The notes: generated by a model not told the origin, from the sequence alone. Shown: positions 1-10,760, counted from the first letter of the stretch. The stretch: 24,177 nt of DNA from Schoenoplectus triqueter (GCA_964058805.1 CAXKVV010000212.1:1-24177), one strand, 5' to 3'. Made by a program: numbers and translations.

Positions 1-105
1 TACCAGAACGAGAGCAGCGAGCTTCTCCCCCAGTCGACCCGCCTCGTGCGCAACGCCCGAGTGCACATTCTCTTGATTCGCTCCGCCTGTGAGGCCACCC
101 GCCAT
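1..105 (-). CDS. First exon (partial) of an unrecognised gene, running off the left edge
   Basis: On the minus strand an ATG at 105-103 opens a frame of 35 codons that stays open to the window edge. The start context is AAGCAATGGCGG, close to the plant consensus (A at -3, GC at +4/+5). The peptide begins MAGGLTGG and includes GRLGEKLAALVLV, and it is much more GC-rich than the surrounding DNA, as real plant first exons often are. The DNA just upstream is pyrimidine-rich on this strand, like a 5' UTR. I do not recognise the protein and assign no function. Plus-strand frames over the same bases are also open for part of the stretch, so the strand choice rests on start context and composition. 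It faces the same way as the protease cluster, whose last recognisable piece lies 2.3 kb away. Confidence 0.45.
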   Translation of the reverse strand, partial: MAGGLTGGANQENVHSGVAHEAGRLGEKLAALVLV

Positions 106-330
106 TGCTTGCCAAGACGAAAGCTAAAAGGGCAAAGAAATTAGTGGAGACTGGAACTGGGACTGGGACTGGGGTGAGGCCGAAGGTAGAAGCCGAGAAA
201 GGGGCGCGATTTTTCCGGAGAGTTTCTTTTAGGGAGAGCTCTCCAAACAAAATTTTAACTTTTTTTTTTAAATATAACGACAGTATTAAATTTAAATATA
301 AATTTTAATATATAAAAAATTATCATTATT
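106..330 (-). promoter_or_regulatory. Probable 5' UTR and core promoter of the left-edge gene
   Basis: Upstream of the minus-strand ATG at 105 lies a leader that is C/T-rich on that strand. It includes a hexanucleotide microsatellite, about four copies of ACTGGG read on the plus strand, at 149-174. Further up, at about 270-315, the sequence becomes very AT-rich with TATATTTAAA-like stretches that could serve as a TATA box. This is inference from position and composition only. Confidence 0.3.
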
Positions 331-1284
331 AAATGAGAACCGTATTGAGTCAATAAAAAAAATCAGACTCTAAGATTTTTAGAGAAAACTCTTCGGAGAT
401 GTAAATTTACCGACAAAGAGGAATTCACACATTCGTAGAGTACTTCATTGACGCCTACATTTAAGTGGGACCGTGAATTTAAAGATAAAAATTAATTTCG
501 GACAGTTTGTATTCTAAATTTTACAATCATAACAACTTTAACAGTTAATCACAAGGATTTAAAGGTGTAAAATCCGAAGTACGCCTCACCTCGATTAAAT
601 GTGAGCCGTCTGATGCAAGCCCGAATACGGATAGATCCTCATCTTCCTTGGATCATCAGTTCTGAGTCCTGTGTTTAACAATATGTGCAGTCATATTACC
701 AGAGTACCTGACAACTGACCTGATGATAACAATTTAACAATAATATAATATAACAACTTTTTCGATCTTTCGGATGGATTAGTATTTTGTCAGATGTGTT
801 TGGATGTTGCAGAAATTAGTGTTAATAGTTGAAAATATTGCGGAGTTAATAATACATAATACTTTAGAATATATGAAAATAGAGCTATTTTTTATCTAAT
901 TAATAAAATATTATTTGAATGATAATTTCAGAATAGAGGGAGTAAATAAAATAATAATGTTTTTAAATGACACTAATGATTATTAATTTCTTAACCATTA
1001 TTTATTATTTATTTATTTATTATAATTTTAACTAATATTATTTTATACTATTATTAATTATTATTATTTTTATTAGTTATTATTATTTTATTTATGGAGA
1101 GAGATGAAGAACAAAAATACAACGCTCGATGTCTTTTATTATTATCACTAATTTTAATACCCTACTGATATGCGAAATCAATATTTTTATGGTTTTGGAA
1201 ACAACACTGTTCAGACAACTATTCTAATTTCTGAAAATTATATTTAAATAATAATGCTACTGAAGTTATTGTTGTTATTCGAAG
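331..1284. other. Intergenic AT-rich stretch without recognisable gene
   Basis: No open frame with coding character and no known repeat was found here. About 960-1100 is a low-complexity ATT-rich run with many TTATTATT and TTTATTTA blocks. The part nearest the left gene would be its distal promoter. Confidence 0.5.
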
Positions 1285-1665
1285 AATAGCATAACCCATC
1301 TACGGGTCTCAATTATTATCTCAACCCGACGGGTTAATTTGATCTCACCCGACATGGTCCAAGATAAATGGACTGGATATGAGTCTAATTTTTTTTATCC
1401 CAATCGGGTCAGATTCAGATCAACCCGACCTGACCCAATTAATTATGTTTTTTGAAGTAATTTTATGATTTATAACTAATTAAGATTAATTATAAATTAA
1501 TTAATATTTAATTATATAAAATAATTTAATATTTTATATGGATCAGATCGGATATGGGTAAGATTTTTTGATCTCGAATGTAATCGGGTCAGATTCGGAT
1601 CGAGCCAAGAAAAATAATAAAATAATGATGATCCGACCCGATCCGACCCATTGACACCCTAACCA
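1285..1665. repeat. Dispersed repeat rich in CCCGAC/GGGTCGG blocks
   Basis: The stretch has many copies of ACCCGAC, TCGGGTCAGATTC and GATCCGACCC. Two segments repeat each other in direct orientation: about 1375-1430 and about 1548-1605 both run GGATATG..., a T-rich run, then ATCGGGTCAGATTC. The right end reads CCATTGACACCCTAA, which reversed is TTAGGGTGTCAATGG. Plant interspersed repeats with GGGTCGG-rich ends of this style are common, and the right end resembles a hAT-type terminus with subterminal repeats. No matching left terminus is clear, so the class is uncertain. Confidence 0.4.
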
Positions 1666-1689
1666 CACTGATCCAATTAAATTTAAAAC

Positions 1690-2035
1690 ATAGCCATCGA
1701 CTAGGGATAGTCCATAAAGGCTTAGCCCTTGAAACCGACCCTTCAAAAAACTCAGCTCTTACCTGACCCTCAGAAGTCTAGTCCGGTCCTTTATAACGAT
1801 AAAGGTCGGGCTCAATCTTTAAAAAACAGACTCTTCTAATCTGGTCTACCCTTCCCAGATCATTTCTTCAATATTTTATATTATATATTAATTACTGGAT
1901 AAGAGTCAGCGGGTAAGGGTCGGGCTTTTCAAGAGTCGAACTCACCCCTTAAAAATTAAGTCATTTAAACTCAGCCCTCTAAAAACTCCTATCAAATTCG
2001 ACCCTTAACCGGTCATCTCGTAGCCCCGTTAGATC
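1690..2035. repeat. Second dispersed repeat with CGACCCTT/AAGGGTCGG blocks
   Basis: Blocks such as GGCTTAGCCCTTGAA, CCGACCCTTCAA, AAAGGTCGGGCTC, AAGGGTCGGGCTTTTC and TTCGACCCTTAACCGG recur in both orientations around an AT-rich middle (about 1868-1900). The organisation is like the preceding repeat but with a different core motif. It does not encode a protein that I can see. It is probably a non-autonomous transposon relic. Confidence 0.35.
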
Positions 2036-2054
2036 CGGCACATAAGAAGCTCAA

Positions 2055-2206
2055 CCCAACACTTAAGGAAGATGTCTACCATCAAGACATGATTTTTGTA
2101 TTATGTGGTCAACACATGATCACATGAATATATTCTCCGCCTCGGCCCTTAAAGAAGATGCCTACCATCGAGACATGGTTTTTGTATCATGATCACATGA
2201 AATATC
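2055..2206. repeat. Imperfect tandem duplication, two units of about 65-80 bp
   Basis: Both units share CTTAA(A/G)GAAGATG, CTACCATC(A/G)AGACATG and TTTTTGTAT, and end in ATGATCACATGAA. Unit 1 is at about 2060-2128 and unit 2 at about 2146-2204. Unit 2 lacks a short GTGGTCAACAC segment present in unit 1. No coding function is apparent. Confidence 0.6.
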
Positions 2207-2429
2207 CTTCAAAACTCAGAAGGATAACAGTTTCTAAAATTATATTTGACTAAAAAAATACAAAAATCGACACAATGCACATATATTTAAGGCTGATATA
2301 AGATGGGAAACAATATATCATTCTTTATTTTTCTTTAAGCTGCTTTTGTCTTTTTAGTGGTCTGGTTTTAATTTAGTTATTCATTGAATAAGAAAAAAAA
2401 ATCTTAGTATTTTTTTTTTTGTAAATAGA

Positions 2430-2935
2430 GTTATAGAGTTTGGGTATTCACATATTTTGTCAAGTCTAGTATAAGTCTAGTATCTTATTCTATAGTAGGT
2501 CGTTTACTTTGGAAAAATACATGATACCTGGACAAATGGAGAAACATTTTAAATTTATCAACTTTAATTAATAGCACTTGCATTTAATTAATTATATATT
2601 ATTTTTCAGCACAGTAGTGTATATTATCATGGCATTATAAATAATACTAAAATTATTATATAAAATTTCATAATTAAGAATGTTTATATGCTTAAAGAAT
2701 ACCAAAAGTTTATTACGAAAAAAGAGAAAGCAAGTGGGAATGAAGAGGATGTTTACAATTTGAACATTATGATTTATGATTCCTATTTTTTTCTCTTTCT
2801 AATTTTTTTATGAAAGAATATCGAAATTCCAATGATAACAGATAAATTTAAACAATGTAATAATCTCTACATTAAACGGTAAGCTTCGAAAATTTGTTGT
2901 AATGCTGACACCAGTTAGTAGGTTTAAATGCACAT
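2430..2935 (-). pseudogene. Ghost fragment of a cysteine protease gene (intron 3 and end of exon 3)
   Basis: This stretch matches 4733-5235 inside gene A in order. Shared landmarks include the TTCACATATT(A/T)TGTCAA block, a T-rich strip containing TTTTTATGAAAG or a close form, and the exon-3 end. On the minus strand 2935-2882 can be read as the last third of exon 3, where V-S-I-T-T-N is kept exactly as in gene A, followed by an eroded splice region containing GTAAGCTT-like sequence on the wrong strand. The rest of the exon and all other exons are absent. It is a fragment left by a segmental duplication of gene A or its immediate ancestor and cannot encode a protease. Confidence 0.65.
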
Positions 2936-3413
2936 AGAATAGATCGATTTAGATAGAGTTCCCATTAATTTGCTTGTGTTTTTAATCAATTTTCACACAC
3001 AATTCTACATAAATACATCTAAATCACAATTTAATCAATCTGTTTGAATCATTTTTAATCAATTTTGACTCATATATTTCTGCACATAATATTAGCAGAA
3101 AAGTTAGAAAATAGTTTGTCTAGCCACTAAAAACTATTGTCGATGTGTAGACAATATATAGATCCAAGTATTAAGTATGCAACAATAATTGATCAGAACT
3201 TAAACAACTAGCATGGTCAATACTGCTTACTTTTAACATATATGAAGACAAATCTTTGAAGAAGAATCTAACCCCGTTAATTACACAGCAAACAATTCAG
3301 AGAATTGTAACCTACTAAAGAAACAGGAAAAACACAAAATTAATTTCTATCACTGTTGTTAATTTGATCTACCTTCTAGATTTATAACGTCGTTGGACAT
3401 CAACTCCAAGACG
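2936..3413. other. 3' flank of gene A, no gene seen
   Basis: This is AT-rich sequence downstream of the gene A stop codon. I searched the minus strand for a cysteine-rich granulin exon, as gene C has at the corresponding place, and saw none. Confidence 0.5.
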
Positions 3414-6400
3414 TTAAATGAGCAACAATAGAGAAATAAAATTGCACACCATGAAAAAAAAGATGCCCCCAAAGCAGGAGATTTGGGAGGAAGAGGCGTG
3501 GGTTCTAAGTATTGTAGGATAGACGGCATCAGCCTGTATGGCACACTTGCCAAGTGGGAGGGTTTTATCCCTTCTTATGAGAATATATCCTTGGTGTCCC
3601 CAAGCCGTACTCCATGAGTTCTTCACAATCCAATAATCGGTGCCATTTTCAGATCCATATCCCACAAGTAGAACATCATGGTCGATGTCAACTGGATTGC
3701 TTGAGCAATTTCCATCGTAAATTCCCTGGCCAAATTAATATTTTTCATCAATTCTACTTCAACCAGTGATATATAGTATATGTAATAATTCAAAGAAGTG
3801 ATATAAACAGTAATTCAGATCAAATGATACAAGTAAAAGGAATGCTACTTCGGAGCCATGAATGATATTTTAACCTGAAAATTTGTCAAAATCAGAAGGT
3901 GAAATTGAAAAAATTATAAGCTTAAACTTTTAAATAGTTTTTAAAATAGAAATTCTAAGATTAATTAAATATAAGAAAATAATAAATGAATAAATTGAAC
4001 CAAATCTAATTTAGTAGCAATAATTTATAAGATTTCAATTAGATTACAATCAAATTTTGAATAATATTGGTGAATCAATTCTTCTCAGTAATTTCATATT
4101 GATTTTTGCTTTTTAACATAATTTCATAAAAAAATGGAATAATTATTTTTGTCCGTTCTAGTAATAAGGCCAATGAATAATGTTTATAAGAAACCGATAC
4201 TCTGATACATCATACATGTTGATCAACCGTCAAGTGCTAATACATACCAGATCATAAATAGTTGCATACGCACATATCAACTTAACAACGCTATCAAAAT
4301 CAACACAAATGAGAAGTGAGAAGTAGATGAAAATAGAATAGCATTACTTTTCTTTTTTTCTTATTCTATTTTCCTTGCTTGTACCATCCATAAAAGGTAA
4401 AAAAGAAGAAGACCACAATCAATGAGAGATGGAAAAATCATAAGCGGATTCAAGAGAAACAAAAGAAGAAGAAATAGAAGGACAAAAAATGAAATGAAGA
4501 AAGACAGGTAACATTTTGCTCGTTATATATACGATGCAATACTTTATTTATGTAACGATTGAGAAATGAATAAAATAAGAAATTCAACACGCTCGTTCAG
4601 ACACAATGTCTTATTAAAAATTTCGTCCTACATCTAATGGCTCATATTTATTTTGAAAATTAAATCTTGACCGTTACATGATCAGAAGACTTATGTGAAT
4701 AATAATGAGTAGAAATAGAAATTGATATTTTGGAGATTCACATATTATGTCAAACCGTAATATATATTTATATTTTTATTATTTAAAATTGTTTATTTGG
4801 AAGTAAATGATACATGGATCAAATGAGGAATCATGGTAAAGATATCAACTTAAATTCCGTATCTCTTGCGTTATAATTAATTATTTATTATTTTTAGGAA
4901 AGTAATATATATTAAAACATCAATCTTAAATAATAATATAATTATATGAAATTTGATAAATAGAATTTTTTATACAGGCATTTATTATAAAGTTTATCAT
5001 GGAAGTAGAGATTAGAGAAAGCAACTTTACATGAAGAGGACGCTACTAAATTAGAGGTAGATTTGCTCTTATTCCCTCTCCCATAGCTTTTTTTTCTAAG
5101 TTTTTGTTATGAAAGCGTACCCAAAACTAATTGATTAATCTAAACAATACAAAAGCTTACCTTCGCATAAAGAAAGAAGTTTGGAGAATTAGTGGTAATG
5201 CTGACAGCAATTGGTTGCCTTGTTACAGCACATTGTAACGCCTCATCATTCGGTGCAACATGTCTGTATCCATTTATTTTCACCATTTTATTTAGGGCCT
5301 GTTCATTAACGATGATATTTTATATAAATTCAAGAAAATCATGGAAAATAATAAGATAAAGGAAAAATATAGCTAGGTACATTGAAAACATCAAATTTGA
5401 CTGTGTTTCAAACTTGATTCAAATTAAGTGCCATTGATTATCTATTAAGATCTTTAAATTGAATATAAAAAATAATATAAGATTTAACGGGCTTTGATGG
5501 ACAATGAAAGGACTCTTAAATTTTAAGAAATTTGAAACACTATCAATTAGAAGCCGAAAAATATATTTTTCAATTTATTTCAATTTTATTTTTAATTCCA
5601 TTTTTCAGGTGATCCATCCTCATTAAAACAAATTACATCAATTTTCTAGTGCTGATAAAAGATAAAGAAAATTTGAAAACTCAAATTATCCTAATTCTTT
5701 TTTAGTAATGTTGAAAGTCTATCTAAATTTTTAAATGTTCATAAAGAACACTATCCTAATATGAATAATTCAATTCAAAGTGCTCCATATGGAATGCAAG
5801 TTATTTAAGGTCCCATGTCAAAGAGAAAAACACAGAAACTAAATGCACTACATTGAACATCTTTCTATTGGAATTAATACCTTAGTGATGTTGCATTTGG
5901 CATTTTTTTGAGTATAGGGATAATTTGACTCGGAGTTGATCCCTCCATTGACGGCAACCCATTGAAATGCATTTTCTACGTATCCTCCATCACAGCCCCC
6001 ATTGTTTGGGACGCATTCTATGAGCTCTTGTTCGGAGAGGCTTATCAGCTCTCCATTTTCAATTGCATTAATTCCCTCTATCGCTCCAGTCGCAGCGAAC
6101 GACCAACAGCTCCCTGTTTTTTTATTATAGCATACCAGTACATTATTTCTTCAGTTGATGCTGCAAAATTGGCACAATGCCTCTTTTTGAGGGAAGGCAA
6201 AATGCTACTATGCAAGCATTGAGGATATTTTCACAGAAGCTATCGTACTTTTTAAGTTTTTAATTGTAATTTTATCTTCTTTTTTTTAAAAAAAAAAGGG
6301 CTATCATGAACCCAGCATATATTATTTTTCATGTCAAAAAAAAATCTTGCTATGAATGGGAATAGTGTTAGACCATTCAATTTTGTGCATCAGATGATTA

Positions 6401-7238
6401 AGATATATTTTTTATATAATTAGAGGAGATGTTGCCTACCCCAATTTATTTGGGATTAAAAGCTTTGTTGTAGAGAAGTGATGTTGGTTTATCAAAATCA
6501 TTATCGTTGACTAATAAAACAATGATATTCCTGATCCTAGCAGAATTTATCTAATAAATGTTGTTAAATAAAGTATTATAAATATTTAAAATAAAATAAT
6601 GTTCTGCTCAAAATCTTTAGTTCTTTAATGAGGCAGATATATTTTTTTAGATTTCAAAAAACTACACAATGTCCTTGATTTTTTTAAAATATTTGCAACA
6701 AAAAAGTACAGAAAATTATATTAAAATATAAATAATAAAACAATACCTTACCACAAATATAACCTTGATCTTTTACTCGAGAGACAACACCATGCGTCCT
6801 CCAATCAAAAGAAGCTGGTGCATTACAACTTTTCTGTTTTCTCTTCATACTCATTTTATTCCCAAGTTGTTGTCTTCTCTTTTTCCTAAGAGTGTTGCTC
6901 CAATACTTCCCGTTGAACTCATCCATGCTTAAATCTGCAAAATTGTTTAACCCCAAAACATGACTTCCCTTCTCTTTGTTCGCGTTCCATTCACGCACAT
7001 ACTCGAAATTCTTCACGAAGTTTTTGAACGCGCGTGCTTTGTCTTCCGGTTGTACATAGATTTTTTCATGTTCTTTCATCCAATGTTCAAAGAGTTCAAC
7101 TAGTTCTTGCTTCTCTGCATTGTAGTTAGAAGGGTTGTTTACTGAAATGGAGGAGACAGTGTGGATTGAAGACACAAAAGCGACAATGGATGACCAGAGA
7201 AGAAGTATTGCGTGAATTTGGGTATTTTTGAGAGACAT
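3414..7238 (-). CDS. Gene A: RD21-type papain-family cysteine protease, 4 exons, modified active-site loop and aberrant C-terminus
   Basis: Exons are 7238-6752, 6113-5881, 5298-5161 and 3725-3414. All introns are GT..AG, and the spliced frame is open for 389 codons to TAA at 3416-3414. Residues 1-25 or so form a signal peptide. Residues 45-110 form the I29 inhibitory prodomain (ERFNIN-like ARAFKNFVKNFEYVREWN, then GLNNFADLS). The mature enzyme starts near APASFDW (141). The papain triad is present: Cys165 in GSCWSF, His302 in DHDV and Asn322 in NSW. The family would be a vacuolar or secreted endopeptidase. Oddities: Gln158 to Cys165 is seven residues apart (GYICGSC), one more than in papain or gene B. 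NSWG is NSWS. The last 17 residues are strongly hydrophobic, apparently from an out-of-frame linker. Intron 3 is 1,435 bp against 231 bp in gene B. The reading frame is intact, but activity is doubtful. Confidence 0.82.
6420..6480 (+). repeat. Short SINE-like tail in intron 1 of gene A
   Basis: The sequence contains TTGCCTACCCCAATTTATTT followed by GGGATTAAAAGCTTTGTTGT. This resembles a 3' tail (CTACCCCAACTTGTTTGGGA, then GGCTTTGTTG) that I know as a widespread plant short interspersed repeat, possibly the Au SINE group. Only about 60 bp is recognisable, with no visible pol III boxes upstream. Confidence 0.35.
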
Positions 7239-7276
7239 GTTTGTATGGGAATAATTGCATGAATTGCTGGTTTGAT

Positions 7277-7286
7277 TTTAAATATA
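7277..7286 (-). promoter_or_regulatory. Candidate TATA box of gene A
   Basis: On the minus strand TATATTTAAA lies about 40 nt upstream of the gene A start codon, which would imply a very short 5' UTR. The aligned position of gene B has AATTTAAAAATCAA at about 19888-19901, so the AT-rich core is partly shared by the paralogues. Confidence 0.4.
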
Positions 7287-7289
7287 GTT

Positions 7290-8128
7290 CATAGCAAAAA
7301 ATAGTCAGTAAACTGATCGATGTTTCCGGAACCAGCAACGATTAGTTTCGATTTAGAAACTTGACTATAATACATACTTAGAAAGTTTTACTTTAGAAAA
7401 GATTATGATATGAAAACCTGAAGGTCTAAGTTTAGTGAAGTGCTATTAAATCTGAAGGACAATAATTCATTGATTAAGTACCATACGGAACAAATCAAGG
7501 AATATACTATTTATAAATTACTAATAAAAAATATCATATGGAATACATACCTATACCAATTGAGTATCAAAAGTTAAAAAAAATGTAGATATTTGATTAA
7601 ACTAAAATTAAATGTATGCTCTACAATTATATCTCAGTGGTGGATAACTAATAAAATGAGGCATGATCAGGAAAGAAAAAAGGTTTAAGAATAAACCGAT
7701 TAAAATATTTTGTAACGGGGAAAGTTATAAAAAATGCAATTAAACTTATTGTTAAACTATTTAACCTTTTATATGAACATTGTAGTGTTTAAATCCTCCA
7801 CAAAATGGAGTTGAATACATATCGGATAACGTTCAAATCATAACCTGAATTAAATTTAAAATTTCGAATATATATATGGATATACTCAGACAATAAGACA
7901 CATATATGAATTTTAAATGGATAGGGGATTGAGTATTAAACGAAATTGATTGTGGTTAAGAATTATTATATTACATAAAAAATGGTTAAATTTTCTAATC
8001 TCTCACACAGTCACACTACATCATCAAAAAAAATTTATCACTGATTTTTTTTCATCTATTTGAATCCAATAATTTATATAAAATTTTATTTCTCCTCATT
8101 TAATAAAGTAATGTGGTTGATATAGTTA
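7290..8128. other. Intergenic region between gene A and the first copia element
   Basis: AT-rich DNA without an open frame of coding character. It includes the distal promoter of gene A. No repeat structure or RNA gene was recognised. Confidence 0.45.
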
Positions 8129-8385
8129 TGATGGGATCCACAGCTCTTCAAGATCATGGAGGAAGTCCGAGAGGTTTGAGCTCTATAAGAAATTGAACAA
8201 TCAACTAAGTTCTTTATTATCTCACTGAGTTCTTTACAAGTAGAAGATTTACATATTTATCAACAATTACATCATCTAGAAACTTCTATCTAACGGTCTA
8301 CTTTAACTAACTAACTGAAGTTAGTTGTGCATGAGACATTCGATGTCCAGTTATGTCAACTAACTCCATTGATTTATCCTTTACA
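8129..8385 (-). repeat. 3' LTR of the RE1-like element
   Basis: On the minus strand the LTR begins TGTAAAGG at 8385, directly after a GAGGGGGCG purine tract. It ends near CCCATCA at 8129-8133, giving TG..CA ends and about 257 bp. The left boundary is a best guess because the partner LTR has been lost. An alternative end lies 3 bp inward. Confidence 0.6.
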
Positions 8386-8396
8386 CGCCCCCTCAA
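8386..8396 (-). promoter_or_regulatory. Polypurine tract of the RE1-like element
   Basis: The minus strand reads TTGAGGGGGCG immediately before the LTR start. This is the standard place and composition for the primer of plus-strand DNA synthesis in copia elements. Confidence 0.6.
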
Positions 8397-9200
8397 GCGC
8401 AATGGGTTGTTTAAACACAGTAAGTTTGCCACATAAGTGTAAGAAATGACTTTTTGGAAGACTTTTAGTTAAAACATAAGCAATTTGATCAGCGGAGCAA
8501 AGAAAATGGACTGCAAGCTACTTATCGGTGTGTTACAAGGCTTTGCTCCAAGCATATTTTCTCTTGAAAGAATAGTTTGAAGGTATCTAGATTGAGTGAG
8601 GAACAGGTCAGTGCCAGCTTGCGTACTTCAATGCCTAAAAAATTATGTAGCTTGCCCAGATCTTTAATTGAGAAGTGAGAATGAAGTTCATTGAGAAGAG
8701 CATTGAGTACTGAAGAATCATTTCCTGTCAGGATTATATCATCAATATATGCAAGAAGATAAATGATAGTGTTAGCTGATCAAAACATAAACAATGAATT
8801 GTCAGATTTAGAGTACTGAAATTGTTGAGTGAGGAGAAATGTTTTGAGTTTGTGAAACCAAGCCCGAGAGGCTTGTTTCAAGTCATACAACGCTTTTCTT
8901 AGTTTGCATACACGATATGGATATAGAGAATCAGTAAAATCCAGTGCTTGGTGCATGTAGACAGTTTCTTCTAATTCTCCATGAAGAAAAACATTATTAA
9001 CATACAGTTGCCTCATGGACCATCCGTTAGACAAAGCAATAGTTAGCACTACTCAGATCGTTATTGATTTTATAACTGGGCTGTACGTGTCAAAATAATC
9101 TAAACCTGCTTCCTGGTTATATCCCTTGGCCACAAGACGTGCTTTATAGTGCAAAATAGAGCCATCAGCCTTTTTCTTTACTTTGAATATCCATTTGCAG
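8397..9200 (-). pseudogene. Copia reverse transcriptase with truncated RNase H
   Basis: The frame enters at about 9190 with [12 protein letters not shown], the classic copia RT start, then [10 protein letters not shown] stop follows at about 9050. The next block has QLYVNNVFLHGELEETVYM, where the usual L-D-V-N-N-A-F-L-H-G has lost its catalytic Asp to Tyr. After another stop (TGA near 8779) comes LLAYIDDIILTGND with the YxDD pair (8755-8714). Then RYLQTILSRENM and AKPCNTP are followed at once by VHFLCSADQIAYVLTKSLP. That sequence normally lies at the far end of RNase H, so most of that domain has been deleted near 8530. Translation ends just before the purine tract. Confidence 0.85.
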
Positions 9201-9329
9201 CCAATGATGTGAGAATTGAGAGGAGGATCAACTAAGTCTCACGTATAATTTTTGGCTAATACATCGAGTTCCTGAACCATAGCATGGCACCAATGATCAT
9301 ATCTGATGAGTCTGCATTGTATGTGTGTT

Positions 9330-9741
9330 CTAAACAGCAATAGATGAAGAAGGATGAGCAATGCAAGGTGAAGAGGTAGGTGAGATAGGAGGTGATGTTG
9401 TGGAGGTGATAACAAGAGAGGGAAGAATAGTGAGAGTATTGGTGTGAGGGGTATTAGAAGTTGTTATAGGATGAAGGGTGCTGGTAGTAGCAAAAGGAAA
9501 GAATGTTTCGTTGAATTTTACTTCGAGAAATATACATTTTGTTGGAAGGAAGATGTAGATAGCAGTACCCTTTATGATTTGATGAATAGCCCAAGAACAT
9601 ACAGGATTCCGAATGGGGTTGAAGTTTGTGACTGACATAAGGACGTAGCGGTGGGAAGCATTCACACCTAATTACTTTTAAAAATTGATAATCAGGTTCT
9701 TGGTTAAAAAGTATTTGAAATAGGGATTGTTTGGATGCCAA
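9330..9741 (-). pseudogene. Copia integrase C-terminal region and linker to RT
   Basis: On the minus strand this reads YQFLKVIRCECFPPLRPY and CMFLGYSSNHKGYCYL, matching the conserved block between the integrase core and RT in copia polyproteins (L-K-V-F-G-C-x-C-F-P and F-L-G-Y-S-x-x-x-K-G-Y). A frame change near 9460 leads into a Ser/Thr/Pro-rich linker. Confidence 0.75.
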
Positions 9742-10260
9742 AAGTCATGGTAATCGATTGATAATAAAAAGTACACTCTCAAAGAACACATCCCAAAATG
9801 ATAATGGAATTGAGGCATGAAACATGGTTGTAAGGCTGAGTTCCACGATATGTCGATGCTTACGCTCTGCCAGTCCATTTTGTTCTGATGTATATGGGCA
9901 AGATATATGAAACGTGATAGTTGGATACTGAGTGATAAGCGGTTTGAAGTCAGTATCCCCATCGCATTGAATTATTTTAACGTTTGCTGATAGAAGGTTT
10001 TCAACATGTGCTTTAAATTTAGCAAAAACTTTGGAGACTTTTGATTTACAAGCAATACAATATAGCTGAAATGTGAGAAATCATCAGTGAACATTATATA
10101 GTATCGATTGCCAAAAATAGATGTTATTGGAGAAGGCCCCCACAAATCTCTATGCATAAGTTGCAAGGGTGTAGTTGTAACAGTATGAGAGTTTAAAAAT
10201 GAGAGCTTATGAGCCTTAGCTTTACAACAATCAGCACAAAGAGAAACCTTAAAAAATATA
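9678..10260 (-). pseudogene. Copia integrase zinc-binding and catalytic core
   Basis: At about 10250-10190 the minus strand reads SLCADCCKAKAHKLSF, part of the integrase HHCC-type zinc domain. At 10166 follows LMHRDLWGPSPITS with the first catalytic Asp, then YYIMFTDDFSHFSY. After a frameshift near 9972 the frame gives QCDGDTDFK and CPYTSEQNGLAERKHRHIVE, carrying the second Asp region and the Glu. The DDE residues are recognisable, but the frame is broken. Confidence 0.8.
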
Positions 10261-10343
10261 GCTACAATTTTATTTTGATTATTTAAAGTTGTAACTACTG
10301 CAGAAGAACAATGAACAAGCTTAGAGTGTCAAAGAGAAGAAGC

Positions 10344-10760
10344 TTAATCAGTGTGAAGAACATGCTTATTAGTGAGTTGTATATTCAACTGGTATAGACC
10401 GTTAAGAAGTGTATCATGAAGAAAGAAATTATTTGTTGCTCGATCCTTCACAAAATAAGAAGAATGAGTTAATTCAACAATGATATCATTATCCCTGGTG
10501 AGTTGAGATATGCTAAGTAGGTTCTTAGTAATTTCTGGTACATTAAGAATATTTGAGAGAAGAAGTTTCTCAGTTGTATGAATTGTAGTAGAGTCAAAGT
10601 TATGAATTTTCAAACCTGAGACATTTTCCATGTGAATCTCATCAGTGCCAGTGTAGAGGGATGATAAGGAAAAGTTATTGATGTTTGATGTGACATGTGC
10701 AGTGGCACCAGAGTCTATGAACCATGGAGTAGAGGGAGAAGAAGCAGGCTCCACAAGCAA
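10344..10760 (-). pseudogene. Copia aspartic protease and pre-integrase segment
   Basis: This 138-codon open stretch contains WFIDSGATAHVTSN with the retropepsin D-S-G active site, then LLLSNILNVPEITKNLLSIS and the pre-integrase block NNFFLHDTLLNGLYQL. In a live element it matures Gag-Pol and needs to dimerise. Here it is isolated by stops on both sides. Confidence 0.85.

Noticed and set aside
5962..6222. Plus-strand open frame of 86 codons within gene A
   Set aside because: It is the antisense shadow of exon 2 of gene A, whose minus-strand reading has the protease motifs.
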